A stretch of DNA of 64,000 bases, from contig NZ_NKYE01000003.1 in NCBI RefSeq assembly GCF_002262875.1, forward strand, positions 124,001 through 188,000, in the 5' to 3' direction. Below the pieces are notes generated by a model. That model made no database searches. It had not been told where the DNA came from and saw only the letters and a program-made list of their open reading frames with translations. Positions 17,958-26,347 of this stretch are shown in pieces. Position 1 is the stretch's first letter, and the number at the start of each line of letters is the position of its first letter. This stretch comes from Amycolatopsis antarctica (GTDB lineage Bacteria; Actinomycetota; Actinomycetes; Mycobacteriales; Pseudonocardiaceae). The position numbers and the translations under genes are program-made.

Positions 17958-18257
17958 CGCAGCGATGTTTCCTTTGCCGTCGGGTCCAGGAGGTCCCTAC
18001 GCCCGGCCTCCTCACCCTGGCGGCGTGTTCGGGAGCGCGCAACTCGACGCGGCCCTCTGCGGGCAGGTAGATCCGTCCGTGGCTAACGTTGGTCCGATCG
18101 GGTGAACGGCCGATCCCTGACCACACCTATCGGCCACCGGTGCCGAATGCCTGCCGACGATGTACCGGGGTAGGGGCCTCGGTTTCGTCCGGACGGGCCG
18201 ACCCGGTGGTTCCTCATCCACTACGCCCGGTAGGAGTCACCGGGAAGGTCTTGGTGT
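17958..18257. other. Intergenic region upstream of ferritin-like operon
   Basis: Three hundred bases between the ferritin-like operon (leftward) and the terminator of the cation-transporter operon. It must carry the ferritin-like promoter, but no convincing -10/-35 pair or operator is visible. No credible gene on either strand. Confidence 0.4.
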
Positions 18258-18290
18258 CTCGGAGGCGCGTAGTGCTCTCGCGCCTCCGAG
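18258..18290 (-). terminator. Terminator after cation transporter operon
   Basis: Perfect 12-base arms CTCGGAGGCGCG (18258-18269) and complement (18279-18290) with a nine-base loop, 45 bases past the transporter stop. Confidence 0.6.
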
Positions 18291-18335
18291 GCGCCGCTTC
18301 CTCGCCCTCGCTCCCGGTCTCGTCCGGTGGAGCGT

Positions 18336-18992
18336 TCAGCAGCAGGACTCACCGCGCCAGGCCCGCCCGCCCTCGACGCCCGCGACGCCCGCGATCACCA
18401 GTCCGGCCAGCGGGTCGGCCCACGACCAGCCGAGAAGGCCGTTCAGCAGCAGTCCGCCGAGCAGCACGGCGGACAGGTAGGTGCACAACATCGTCTGCTT
18501 CGAATCGGCCACGGCGCTCGCCGAGTTCAGCGCCCGCCCCGCCCGGCGCTGGGCGAGTGAGAGCCAGGGCATCACCGCGAGCGATACGGCCGCGAGCACG
18601 ATCCCCGCCGTCGAGTGCCCGGCCTCCGCGCCTCCGGCCAGTGCCCGTACCGACTCCGTGCCCACGTAGGCGGCGAGCGCGAAGAAGGAGAGGGCGATGA
18701 CGCGCAACGCCGTCCGCTCCCGTGCGCGGTGGTCGGCGGTGGAGAACTGCCAGGCCACGGCCGTCGCCGAGGCGACCTCGATCACCGAGTCGAGGCCGAA
18801 ACCGATCAATGCCGTCGACGAGACCAGGTTGCCCGCCGTGAGGGCCACGGCGGCTTCGACCAGGTTGTAGGCGATCGTCGCGGCCACCAGCAGCCGCACC
18901 CGGCGCACCAGTCTCGGCCGGTCCGCGGACGGCGGCGCGGTGCGGCAGGCCTCGTCGCAGGTTCCGCCGCTGGTCGGCGCGAGCTCGTTCAC
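18336..18992 (-). CDS. Truncated-type cation transporter (CDF-like)
   Basis: A 218-residue membrane protein with about six hydrophobic segments. The segment LIGFGLDSVIEVASA in helix 2 carries the Asp/Ser pattern of cation diffusion facilitators, and ADPLAGLVIAGVAG the paired Asp of helix 5. It lacks the cytoplasmic metal-binding domain of standard CDF proteins and instead ends in Cys-Cys. The GTG start overlaps the cmtR stop (GTGA), so it is the regulator's target by operon structure. Cadmium or lead efflux is inferred from CmtR's known specificity. Confidence 0.82.
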   Translation of the reverse strand: MNELAPTSGGTCDEACRTAPPSADRPRLVRRVRLLVAATIAYNLVEAAVALTAGNLVSSTALIGFGLDSVIEVASATAVAWQFSTADHRARERTALRVIALSFFALAAYVGTESVRALAGGAEAGHSTAGIVLAAVSLAVMPWLSLAQRRAGRALNSASAVADSKQTMLCTYLSAVLLGGLLLNGLLGWSWADPLAGLVIAGVAGVEGGRAWRGESCC

Positions 18993-19327
18993 GCCCCGTG
19001 CTCGCAGGGGGCTTCCGGACGGACGGCGAGCACGACCTTCGCCAGTTCCTCCAGCGCGGTGCGCAGGTGCGGGTCGGCAAGGTCGTACCGAACCTGCCTG
19101 CCCTCGTAGGTGGCCACCACCAGTCCGCACCCGCGCAGGCAGGCGAGATGGTTGGAGACGTTCGACCTGGTCAGTTCCAGTGTGCCGGCCAGCGCGCCAG
19201 GATAGGCGGGGCCGTCGAGCAGGCTGACCAGGATCCGGCAGCGCGTCGGGTCGGCGAGGGCGCGGCCCAGCCGGGCGAGTGCGGCTTCCCGGGTCTCCGC
19301 GGCGTCCCGGTCCTCATAGGTCAGCAT
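18989..19327 (-). CDS. cmtR: Cadmium/lead-sensing ArsR-family repressor
   Basis: A 112-residue ArsR/SmtB repressor closely resembling mycobacterial CmtR (DPTRCRILVSLLDG, LTRSNVSNHLACLRGCGLVVATYEGRQ). In CmtR the metal ligands are two cysteines in the recognition helix and one near the C-terminus; all three are here, as Cys63, Cys67 and Cys108. A further N-terminal cysteine of the mycobacterial protein (MLTC) is Tyr here (MLTY). Transcription appears leaderless, with the operator overlapping the first codons. Confidence 0.88.
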   Translation of the reverse strand: MLTYEDRDAAETREAALARLGRALADPTRCRILVSLLDGPAYPGALAGTLELTRSNVSNHLACLRGCGLVVATYEGRQVRYDLADPHLRTALEELAKVVLAVRPEAPCEHGA

Positions 19328-19359
19328 TCAGACGACAATACAGCAGTCGCTGACCTATG
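19315..19359 (-). promoter_or_regulatory. Leaderless promoter and operator of cmtR
   Basis: An 11-base perfect inverted repeat (CATAGGTCAGC at 19315-19325, complement at 19349-19359) brackets a TATTGT -10 element at 19335-19340 on the reverse strand. Seven bases separate this -10 from the ATG, the spacing of leaderless transcripts. One arm covers codons 1-5, the other lies just upstream of the -10, so a bound repressor would occlude polymerase. Confidence 0.6.
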
Positions 19360-19511
19360 GATGTTGGCTTCACAGGCGGATGTTCCGGGGGCCGAGTGAC
19401 TGGCCGTTCGGTTCGCCTGCCACCGCGCCCGGCCACTCGCAGGACCGGACTGTGGCAGGGTGCCCGGGTGGAGAAGAGAGTGAACACGAAGGCCCACCCT
19501 GGCGGCCGGCC

Positions 19512-19952
19512 GTGAACGCCGGTTTCCCCGAAGCGCTCGCCGACGCCGAGTTCCTCTCGCTGACCACGTTCCGCCGGGACGGCACGCCGGTGGCGACCGC
19601 TGTGTGGGCGGCCCCGGACGGCGACCGGCTCGTGGTGTGGACACCCGCGGCCTCCGGCAAAGTCCGGCGGTTGCGGCACACCGCGCGCGTCACGCTCGTC
19701 CCCTGCGACCGCAGGGGTGTGGTCGACGCCGGCGCGGGCGAACCGGTCGAGGGGCTCGCCCGGCTGCTCCCGCCCGCCGAACTCGGCCCGGTGCGCCGGG
19801 CGATGACCGCCAAGTACGGCTGGAAGTTCCGGGAGTTCGCCGCCCTGCTCAGGTTCGTCGGGCTGACCCGCTTGCATCGGCTGATCCGCTCCGGCGGACT
19901 CCGCCGCGCGGCGGGTGGCCCGGTCGGCGTGGAGATCCGGCCCGCGGACTGA
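19512..19952 (+). CDS. PPOX-class F420/flavin-dependent oxidoreductase
   Basis: A 146-residue split-barrel protein of the pyridoxamine-phosphate-oxidase-like class. The family opening LADAEFLSLTTFRRDGTPVATAVWAAPDGDRLVVWT and the later SGKVRRLRHTARVTLVPCDRRG segment are typical of F420-dependent members in actinobacteria. The frame is open back to 19380, but homology begins at the GTG at 19512; its ribosome-binding site is weak. Substrate unknown. Confidence 0.8.
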   Translation: MNAGFPEALADAEFLSLTTFRRDGTPVATAVWAAPDGDRLVVWTPAASGKVRRLRHTARVTLVPCDRRGVVDAGAGEPVEGLARLLPPAELGPVRRAMTAKYGWKFREFAALLRFVGLTRLHRLIRSGGLRRAAGGPVGVEIRPAD

Positions 19953-20024
19953 GGCCCCTGCCTGCCTGGCCGCGCACGCCCGGTCCGCGATTCCCGGGCG
20001 ACACCAACGTCATCACGAGTACAC

Positions 20025-21029
20025 CTAGCGCGCGGCGAGCAGGACCAGCGGCTGAATGGCTGCCAGTCCGGTGCACATCACCGCATTCACCGTCCGGTAC
20101 TGCACGAACAGCGCGGTGAACTCGCGCAGCATCGCGCTGGGCAGGAAATAGCGCGCCGTCGGCGAACCCACCACCTCGGCCCGCAGGCCGAGGCGCCGGG
20201 TCAGCACCGCGGTCCGCAACACGTGGAAGTTGTTGGTGACCACCACCATCCGGGAGTCCACGCCCAGATCGTCCAGCAGCGCCTTGCTGAACAGCAGGTT
20301 CTCCTGGGTGGTGGTGGAGCGGTCCTCGCGTGCGATCCGTTCCTCCGGCACCCCGCGCTGTACGAGGTAACCGGCCATCGCGACCGCCTCCGGCACGTCC
20401 TCACCGGGTCCCTGCCCGCCGGAGGTGATCACCAGCGGGTCGCGTCCGGCACCGTTCTCCGCGCCGTGCAGCCTGGCGGCACGGTCCAGTCTGCTCGCCA
20501 GCAGCGGCGGCACCCGGGAACCGCCGACCAGCCCGGAACCGAGCACGACGATGGCGTCCATGCCCTTCCGGAGCGTCATCCGGCCGTAGACGAACGAGTA
20601 CAGCAGGAAACTGGTGAACAGGAACGCGACGTAGCCGACGACGAGAGAGAGCGACCCGGCCACGGTGATCAGCCACGCGCTGCGGCTGAGAACCGCGACG
20701 ATCAGCAGGGCGAACAGGCCGATGATCCCCACCCCGGCCGCCAGCGACAGCAGGTTGGCCGGCCTTCGGCCCTCCCTGCGCAGCATCGTCAGCCCGTTGG
20801 CGATCAGGAATCCGGGAAGGGCCAGCACCAGCAGTGGTGAGATCAGCAGCGGAATCGCGGCGATGAACCCGAGCAGCTCGGAGACCTCCGTCGTCGCCGC
20901 CTGCGCCCAGAGTCCGAGGAACACCACGGCGAACAGCAGGTACACGCCGTTGCCCAGCCGCCTGCGATCCCGGGCGACGCCCACGGCGAACAGGCACAGC
21001 GCGATGACGCCGAGGACGAGGAACAGCAC
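20025..21029 (-). CDS. YdcF/SanA (DUF218) family membrane protein
   Basis: A 334-residue protein with about five N-terminal membrane segments, then a DUF218 domain from about residue 155 (DAIVVLGSGLVGGSRVPPLLASRL, ITSGGQGPGEDVPEA, EDRSTTTQENLLFS, VVVTNNFHVLRTAVL). DUF218 proteins such as SanA and ElyC act in envelope integrity and polyprenyl-phosphate metabolism; the exact reaction is unsettled. It stands alone on its strand; the start faces the VOC gene across about 150 bases. Confidence 0.85.
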   Translation of the reverse strand: MLFLVLGVIALCLFAVGVARDRRRLGNGVYLLFAVVFLGLWAQAATTEVSELLGFIAAIPLLISPLLVLALPGFLIANGLTMLRREGRRPANLLSLAAGVGIIGLFALLIVAVLSRSAWLITVAGSLSLVVGYVAFLFTSFLLYSFVYGRMTLRKGMDAIVVLGSGLVGGSRVPPLLASRLDRAARLHGAENGAGRDPLVITSGGQGPGEDVPEAVAMAGYLVQRGVPEERIAREDRSTTTQENLLFSKALLDDLGVDSRMVVVTNNFHVLRTAVLTRRLGLRAEVVGSPTARYFLPSAMLREFTALFVQYRTVNAVMCTGLAAIQPLVLLAAR

Positions 21030-21181
21030 GGCTACGTGACCGTGTCGGTGCGAGAGGCCGGGACGGCGACCGTGGTGTGCATGACGGGATTGTCGCGCAC
21101 CCGCCGTTCCACGATCCGGTTGCCCACCTGGCCCGGTGAGGCCGTACTGAACGCGACGGCCGCGAAGGAGAGGGGACCGTC

Positions 21182-21546
21182 ATGCGATGGACGCTCGAAG
21201 TGGTGACGGTGTCCGTGTCGGATGTTGACCGTGCCAAGGAGTTCTACCGCGACAGGCTCGGTTTCCACCTCGACCACGACACCTCCGTCGACGGCGGGCC
21301 CCGCGTCGTCCAGCTCACCCCACCGGGCTCCGGCTGCTCGATCGTGCTCAGCCGGGACCTGGCCGACATGGCACCGGGTTCGTTGCGGGGCCTGCAACTC
21401 GTCGTCCCCGACGTCCCCGACGTCCGCGACGTCCGCGAGGAACTCGCCGCGAGGGCGACGCACTGGACAACGTCGGCTTCCTCAACTTCGAGGACCCGGA
21501 CGGCGACGGCTGGGTGGTGCAGCAGATCTCCGCTCGCGGCCGGTAG
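21182..21546 (+). pseudogene. VOC (glyoxalase-like) protein, frameshifted
   Basis: The start encodes a clear VOC half (LEVVTVSVSDVDRAKEFYRDRLGFHLDHD, then TPPGSGCSIVL). Near 21455 the frame is lost: the expected C-terminus (DALDNVGFLNFEDPDGDGW, then VVQQISARGR and a TAG at 21544-21546) continues in another frame. About a dozen residues of the usual loop are missing at the junction, so a deletion of 3n+1 bases is likelier than a single-base sequencing slip. The GC-rich GACGTCCCC/GACGTCCGC repeats just before the break could have promoted it. Confidence 0.75.
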
Positions 21547-21550
21547 CGCC

Positions 21551-21973
21551 TCAGGACGTCTCGGGCACCAGGGCGATCACTGGGATCACCCGCGTCGTCC
21601 GCGCCTCGTACTCCGCGAAACCCGGGTAGAGGGCGGCCTGGCGGGCGTACAGCGTGTCCCGTTCCCCGCCCTCGACCTCGACGGCGCGCACTCGTACCGT
21701 CTCGGTGCCGACCTCCACGCTCACCTCGGGATTGGCCCTGAGGTTGTGGTACCAGGCCGGATTGGTGTCGGCGCCCGCCTTGGAGGCGAACACCACGTAC
21801 CGGTCGCCGTCGGCCAGGTACATCACCGGCGAGACGTGTTCCTTTCCGCTGCGCGCCCCGGTGTTGTGCAGCAGCAACAAGGGCGCGCCCGCGAAGGGGC
21901 CGCCGACCTTCCCGTCGTTGGCGCGGAACTCGTCGATGATGCGTGCGTTGAAGTCGTCGGGCGCCGGCGTCAT
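21551..21973 (-). CDS. Deazaflavin-dependent nitroreductase family protein
   Basis: A 140-residue F420-binding split-barrel protein of the Ddn family. Diagnostic segments are LLLLHNTGARSGKEHVSPVMYL, YVVFASKAGADTNPAWYHNLRANP and VEVEGGERDTLYARQAALYPGFAEYEART. Family members reduce quinones and nitro compounds with F420H2. GGAAAGGAC precedes the ATG at 21973. It converges on the frameshifted VOC gene, whose end is five bases away. Confidence 0.87.
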   Translation of the reverse strand: MTPAPDDFNARIIDEFRANDGKVGGPFAGAPLLLLHNTGARSGKEHVSPVMYLADGDRYVVFASKAGADTNPAWYHNLRANPEVSVEVGTETVRVRAVEVEGGERDTLYARQAALYPGFAEYEARTTRVIPVIALVPETS

Positions 21974-22083
21974 GGCTGTCCTTTCCACCGCGGGTGTCAC
22001 GAGGGCGTGGATGTGGCGATCGCGTCGAGCCGATCATCGCAGAGAACGCCTGCCCCGGCCGCCGTCGTTCCTATACTGGCGCG

Positions 22084-22512
22084 ATGTCCGGGGAATGGGA
22101 GGCCAATGGTGCCGGGGTGATGCGGCTGCCCTCGGGCGTCGTCGTGCGGGGCCGGGGTCTGCGCCTGCCGTTGCCGGAGAGGCCCTCGCCCGAGTTCGCG
22201 GTACACCTGCTGGGTACCCCGCCGCCCGCCGTCCCGTGGTCGTCGATCTGGGTGCGGTGGCCCGACTTCCGGCTTCCCCGGGAGGACGCGGACGCGCGCG
22301 CCGCACTGGTCGGTGCCTGGCGGCGGGCCGGGGACGAACGGGTCGAGGTGGCCTGCGGTGGTGGCAGGGGCCGGACCGGGACGGCGCTCGCCTGCCTGGC
22401 CGTCCTCGACGGCGTGCCCGCGGACCGCGCGGTCGCCTACGTGCGCGAGCACTACCACCCCCGCGCCGTCGAGACTCCCTGGCAACGCCGCTATGTCGCC
22501 CGTTTCCACTGA
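22084..22512 (+). CDS. Protein-tyrosine phosphatase family protein
   Basis: A 142-residue dual-specificity/atypical phosphatase. The P-loop CGGGRGRTG gives Cys91 as nucleophile and Arg97 as phosphate-binding residue (CX5R), and the WPD triplet at 59-61 supplies the general acid. Short actinobacterial form with no extra domains. Substrate unknown. It converges on the NlpC/P60 gene with two hairpins between. Confidence 0.82.
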   Translation: MSGEWEANGAGVMRLPSGVVVRGRGLRLPLPERPSPEFAVHLLGTPPPAVPWSSIWVRWPDFRLPREDADARAALVGAWRRAGDERVEVACGGGRGRTGTALACLAVLDGVPADRAVAYVREHYHPRAVETPWQRRYVARFH

Positions 22513-22520
22513 CCCTGCCC

Positions 22521-22597
22521 CCGGACACCGCAATATGTCGACGTATTGCGGTCCGGGACGCCAAAGATGCCGGATACCTGTGGCTGCCGGGTATCCG
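22521..22597. terminator. Two hairpins between convergent genes
   Basis: The first has perfect 8-base arms CCGCAATA/TATTGCGG (22528-22535, 22544-22551), extendable outward by CCGGA/TCCGG; the second has arms CGGATACC/GGTATCCG (22571-22578, 22590-22597). They lie between the phosphatase and NlpC/P60 genes and probably terminate both. Confidence 0.5.
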
Positions 22598-22608
22598 GGA
22601 ACCGAAGG

Positions 22609-23814
22609 TCAGGCCGGGCGGCCGGCTCCGGCGTAGTCGTCGCCGTCCGTGCGGTACGGGTGCACCTGCACGGCCTGGCCGAACGTCGGCGCGTCGATCA
22701 TCTGCTGGTTGCCGATGTAGATGCCGACGTGGTGGATCTTCGTGTCCGGGACGCCGTAGAAGATCAGGTCGCCCAGCTTCGGTTCCTCGCCCGCCGGGAT
22801 CAGCGGAACGCTCCGGAACTGCCAGTCCGCGGTGCGCTGCAGCGTCATCCCGGTGCTGCCGTAGGCGGCGGTGGTCAGACCCGAGCAGTCGAAGCCGAGA
22901 TCGCCCTTCTCCTCGCCGTTGCCGCCCCAGACGTAGGGCAGGCCGATCTTGTCGATCGAGAAGTTCACCGCCTGCAACGCCGCCGGGTTCGGCGGCGTCG
23001 CGTCCTGGCCGACCGTGCCGTAGACGTTCGCCGTGGCGAGAACCCGGTGCTGGAACAGCGGCGCCTTCTGGAAGGTGGTGACGCCGTCCAGCCAGTCGCC
23101 ACCCTCGGCCAGGTCGCGGTCCTCGTCGCAGAGTGCGCGGGCGGCGGTCAGCGCGGCGTCGTCGATGTTCTGCTTCCGCGGTTCGGCGCCCTCGGCGTTC
23201 GCGGCGAAGGTCTCCCACATCGCGGGCGAGAGCTGCATCGGCCCCGCCGCTCCCGGCACCGAGATCGACGCGCCGGAGAAGTCCTCGAGCGCGACCGTGT
23301 CCAGCGGCTGGATCATCGTGCCGTCGTCGCCGATGGCGGAGCCGCCGACCCGGCCGTGGTCGCTGGTGACCTTGCCCAGCGCCGCCAGCGTGACCCAGGA
23401 CAGCTCACAGCCGGGCTTCTCCTGACCGATGGTGACGGTGGCGAGCGCGTATCCGTGCATGGCGCGCTGCGGGATGTCCAGCCAGCCCGCCACCTCGCCG
23501 ACCCAGCTCTCGAACTGCGGCCCCTCGTCCGGCGGCTGCTGTGCTGCGGGGGTCTGCGTGTCGGCGGGCGGCGCGCTCGACGGGGCCGCCGGCGGTGCGG
23601 CACTCTCCTGCGCGGCCGGGGACGGGCCGGCGGCGGTGGTGGCCGGTTCGGACTGCGGCGCGACCCGCAGCGCCACCACGAAGATCCCCACCACCACGGC
23701 GGCGGCGACACCGATCACCAGCAGTCGCCGCCTGCGCCCACCGGGAGGTGCGGGGGGTGCCGCCTCGTCCGTCCGCTCGACGCCCTCGGTACCGGTTTCC
23801 TCGTTCTCGTTCAT
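22609..23814 (-). CDS. Membrane-anchored NlpC/P60 peptidoglycan hydrolase
   Basis: A 401-residue cell-wall enzyme. A cytoplasmic N-terminus (1-28) is followed by one membrane segment (LLVIGVAAAVVVGIFVVAL), a Pro/Ala-rich linker to about residue 100, a lytic-transglycosylase-like domain (GAAGPMQLSPAMWETFA) and a C-terminal NlpC/P60 domain with catalytic Cys310 (DCSG) and His in HHVGIYIG. Two hydrolase modules in one chain would cut both glycan and peptide. The ATG overlaps the nucleoside hydrolase stop (ATGA), so it is the second gene of that operon. Confidence 0.86.
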   Translation of the reverse strand: MNENEETGTEGVERTDEAAPPAPPGGRRRRLLVIGVAAAVVVGIFVVALRVAPQSEPATTAAGPSPAAQESAAPPAAPSSAPPADTQTPAAQQPPDEGPQFESWVGEVAGWLDIPQRAMHGYALATVTIGQEKPGCELSWVTLAALGKVTSDHGRVGGSAIGDDGTMIQPLDTVALEDFSGASISVPGAAGPMQLSPAMWETFAANAEGAEPRKQNIDDAALTAARALCDEDRDLAEGGDWLDGVTTFQKAPLFQHRVLATANVYGTVGQDATPPNPAALQAVNFSIDKIGLPYVWGGNGEEKGDLGFDCSGLTTAAYGSTGMTLQRTADWQFRSVPLIPAGEEPKLGDLIFYGVPDTKIHHVGIYIGNQQMIDAPTFGQAVQVHPYRTDGDDYAGAGRPA

Positions 23815-24779
23815 GACCTGCCCATCGCGAGACGGTCGAGCACGAAGGCCCTGAGCCCGTCGAGATCCGTTTCCATCGCCACGTCCACTGTCGCTCCGGC
23901 GGGTTGCCCTTCGGTGTCCGCGCGCAGTTCCGGCCTGCGGTTGTCGACCACGGTCGCACCACGTGCCGGGCCGAAACCGCACTCGACCTGTACGGGCAGC
24001 GCTTCCGTGACCAGGATTCCCGGTTTGATCGCCTCGGCGACCGCGACCGCGTCGTGCAGCACCAGCCCGTCCCAGCCGAGGGCCTTGCGGTAGTGCTCCT
24101 GGTAGTCCGGCGTCAGTGCCCGCAACGCCGCCCCCAGCGGTCCGGAGCTCTCCAGCGTGCCGAGCCAGCCGAGGTCCACGGCGCAGCGGTAGGTGAGGTC
24201 CATCGGCACCAGCACGGCAGGTACGTCGCCGCCGGAGAGCACGCGGTGCGCGGCTTCCGGGTCACTCCAGATGTTGAACTCGCCCGCGGCCGTGGTGTTC
24301 CCGTGCCCGAGCGCGCCACCCATGATCACCAGCCGGTCGATCTTGGAACGGACGCCGGGGTGGGCGGCGAGCAGGGCGGCGATGTTCGTCAGCGGGCCGA
24401 TCGGGGCGATGGTGACCGGTTCCCGGGCGGCGTCGAGCAACGAGGCCAGCAGGCTCACCGCGTCGGCCGTCTCCGGCGCGCGGGACGGTTCGGGCAGGGC
24501 GGACGAGCGGCCGGAGAGCCCGTCGGCCCCGTGTGCGTAGCGGGCCCGGTGCGGGTGCGGGTGGACCAGTGGCCGCTCGGCACCGGCCGCGACCGGTACG
24601 TCCTCGCGGCCGCACAGCGCCAGCACCCTTCGCGCGTTGGCGGTGGTCGCCGCGAGCGGCACGTTGCCGAAGACGGTGGTGACGCCGATCAGGTCGACGT
24701 CCTCGCTCACCGCCGCGAGAGCGATCGCGAACGCATCATCGACACCCGGGTCGGTGTCGATGATCAACTTCGCCGCCAT
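23811..24779 (-). CDS. Nucleoside hydrolase
   Basis: A 322-residue inosine-uridine-preferring-type N-ribohydrolase. The calcium-binding motif DTDPGVDDA is at residues 8-16, with the supporting segments VTTVFGNV, IAPIGPLTNIAALL and VIMGGALG, and a late LHDAVAVAEAI. It cleaves ribonucleosides to base plus ribose for salvage. Coupled by ATGA overlap to the downstream cell-wall hydrolase; a functional reason is not obvious. Confidence 0.9.
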   Translation of the reverse strand: MAAKLIIDTDPGVDDAFAIALAAVSEDVDLIGVTTVFGNVPLAATTANARRVLALCGREDVPVAAGAERPLVHPHPHRARYAHGADGLSGRSSALPEPSRAPETADAVSLLASLLDAAREPVTIAPIGPLTNIAALLAAHPGVRSKIDRLVIMGGALGHGNTTAAGEFNIWSDPEAAHRVLSGGDVPAVLVPMDLTYRCAVDLGWLGTLESSGPLGAALRALTPDYQEHYRKALGWDGLVLHDAVAVAEAIKPGILVTEALPVQVECGFGPARGATVVDNRRPELRADTEGQPAGATVDVAMETDLDGLRAFVLDRLAMGRS

Positions 24780-24827
24780 GCCGCTCCCTTGCTGTGAGGC
24801 CCTGGTGACAGGTTACGGTTTCCGGCC

Positions 24828-25583
24828 ATGACGTCGATGTGGGGTTCGCCCGCCGTTTCCCGGGTGCGTGCCTGGCGGCGGGCGCGCCGCGATCCGAAGC
24901 AGGCCCGGTTCCTGACCGTGGACTCGCTGCGCTGGGTGCTGCGGAACAGGGCCTTCACCCCCTGGTATCTCGTGCGCTACTGGCGGCTGCTGAAGTTCCG
25001 CGTCGCCAATCCGCACATCATCCTCCGCGGCATGTTGTTCCTCGGTAAGAACGTGGAGATCCACTGCCGTCCGGGGTACGGCCGGATGGAGATCGGCCGC
25101 TGGGTGCACATCGGCGACGGCAACGCGATCCGCTGCCACGAGGGTTCCCTGCGGATCGGCGACAAGGCCGTCTTCGGCAGGCAGAACGTCCTCAACGGCT
25201 ACCTCGACATCGAACTCGGCGCGGCCACGCTGGTCGCCGACTGGGTCTACGTCTGCGACTTCGACCACGTCACGGCCGATATCACCCGGCCCATCAAGGA
25301 CCAGGGCATCGTGAAGTCGCCGGTACGTATCGGGCCGGACACCTGGATCGGGACGAAGGTCTCGGTGCTGCGCGGCACCCGCGTCGGCCGGGGCTGTGTA
25401 CTCGGCGCGCACGCCGTCGTGCGGGGCGACATCCCGGACTACGCCATCGCGGTAGGTTCACCCGCCCGGGTGGTTCGCGATCGGCAGGAGGACTACGCCG
25501 CCGACGCGGAGCGGCGCGCCGCCGTGCAGGACATGGCCCGCAAGGCGCATTCCGCGCTGCAACGGACCCTCGGCGAGAGCTGA
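24828..25583 (+). CDS. Left-handed beta-helix acyltransferase
   Basis: A 251-residue acyltransferase of the WbbJ/hexapeptide-repeat type. After a helical N-terminus the hexapeptide rungs run from about residue 80 to 215 (for example MEIGRWVHIGDGNAI, RIGPDTWIGTKVSVLRGTRVGRGCVLGAHAVVRGDIP). It resembles the mycobacterial Rv3034c-type putative acetyltransferase, which in M. tuberculosis lies close to the Rv3030-Rv3032 glucan genes; homologues of those occur here about 12 kb downstream. Acceptor unknown. Confidence 0.85.
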   Translation: MTSMWGSPAVSRVRAWRRARRDPKQARFLTVDSLRWVLRNRAFTPWYLVRYWRLLKFRVANPHIILRGMLFLGKNVEIHCRPGYGRMEIGRWVHIGDGNAIRCHEGSLRIGDKAVFGRQNVLNGYLDIELGAATLVADWVYVCDFDHVTADITRPIKDQGIVKSPVRIGPDTWIGTKVSVLRGTRVGRGCVLGAHAVVRGDIPDYAIAVGSPARVVRDRQEDYAADAERRAAVQDMARKAHSALQRTLGES

Positions 25584-25643
25584 TCCGGCGGATTCGACGG
25601 GCCCGGGGTGCAACAACCGGGTGCTCGCCGGTCACATCCAGGT

Positions 25644-26294
25644 GTGACTACCGAATCGACACCCAGATCGGCGGCGCTGATGCCACCAGGCAGGGAACGA
25701 TCCGCGCGTGTGGCGGGGGACGGGACCCCGGCGGACGCCGACGGTGAGAGCGGGGACCACGAACTCTGGCGGCGGTCCGCGGACGGCGACGATCTCGCGT
25801 TCTCGCAGCTCTTCGAGCGGCACGCGCGGGCGGTCTGGAATCACGCCTACCGGATGACGGGTTCCTGGGGTGTGGCCGAGGATCTCACCTCCATGGCGTT
25901 TCTCACGGCGTGGCGCAGGCGCACCGAGATCACCCTGGTCCGTGACAGCGCGCTGCCGTGGCTCTACACCGTGATCGCGAACCTCGCGCGCACCGAGGGG
26001 CGCAGGCGCGGGCGCTGGTCGCGGTTGCTGCGGCGGGTCCCGGACCCTCCGGTCGTACCCGATCACGCCGACGGCGTCGCCGAGAGGCTCGACGGGGAAC
26101 AGCGGCTGCGGGCCGTCGTCAACGCCGTGCGCAGACTCCCGGACGCGCAGCGCCGGGCGGCCGAACTGTGCCTGCTCGGCGATCTGACGGTGGCCGATGC
26201 CGCCGAACTGCTGGGCGTTGCCGAGCCCACCGTGCGCTCGCAGATATCCCGGGCACGGGCGCGGTTGCGGGACCTGCTCGGTGATTCCGCATGA
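25644..26294 (+). CDS. ECF-type RNA polymerase sigma factor
   Basis: A ~216-residue sigma-70-family factor with region 2 (LAFSQLFERHARAVWNHAYRMTG, then VAEDLTSMAFLTAWRR) and region 4 (RRLPDAQRRAAELCLLGDLTVADAAELLGVAEPTVRSQISRARARL). No C-terminal SnoaL domain. The start is uncertain: a GTG at 25644 and an ATG at 25680 are both in frame with similar support. The stop overlaps an ATG of the next frame, and the next gene encodes a membrane protein, as is usual for sigma/anti-sigma pairs. Confidence 0.86.
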   Translation: MTTESTPRSAALMPPGRERSARVAGDGTPADADGESGDHELWRRSADGDDLAFSQLFERHARAVWNHAYRMTGSWGVAEDLTSMAFLTAWRRRTEITLVRDSALPWLYTVIANLARTEGRRRGRWSRLLRRVPDPPVVPDHADGVAERLDGEQRLRAVVNAVRRLPDAQRRAAELCLLGDLTVADAAELLGVAEPTVRSQISRARARLRDLLGDSA

Positions 26295-26347
26295 GCGGCG
26301 GATCCCGGCCACAGAACGATTCCCGAGGCGTATCCCAAGGAGTATCG

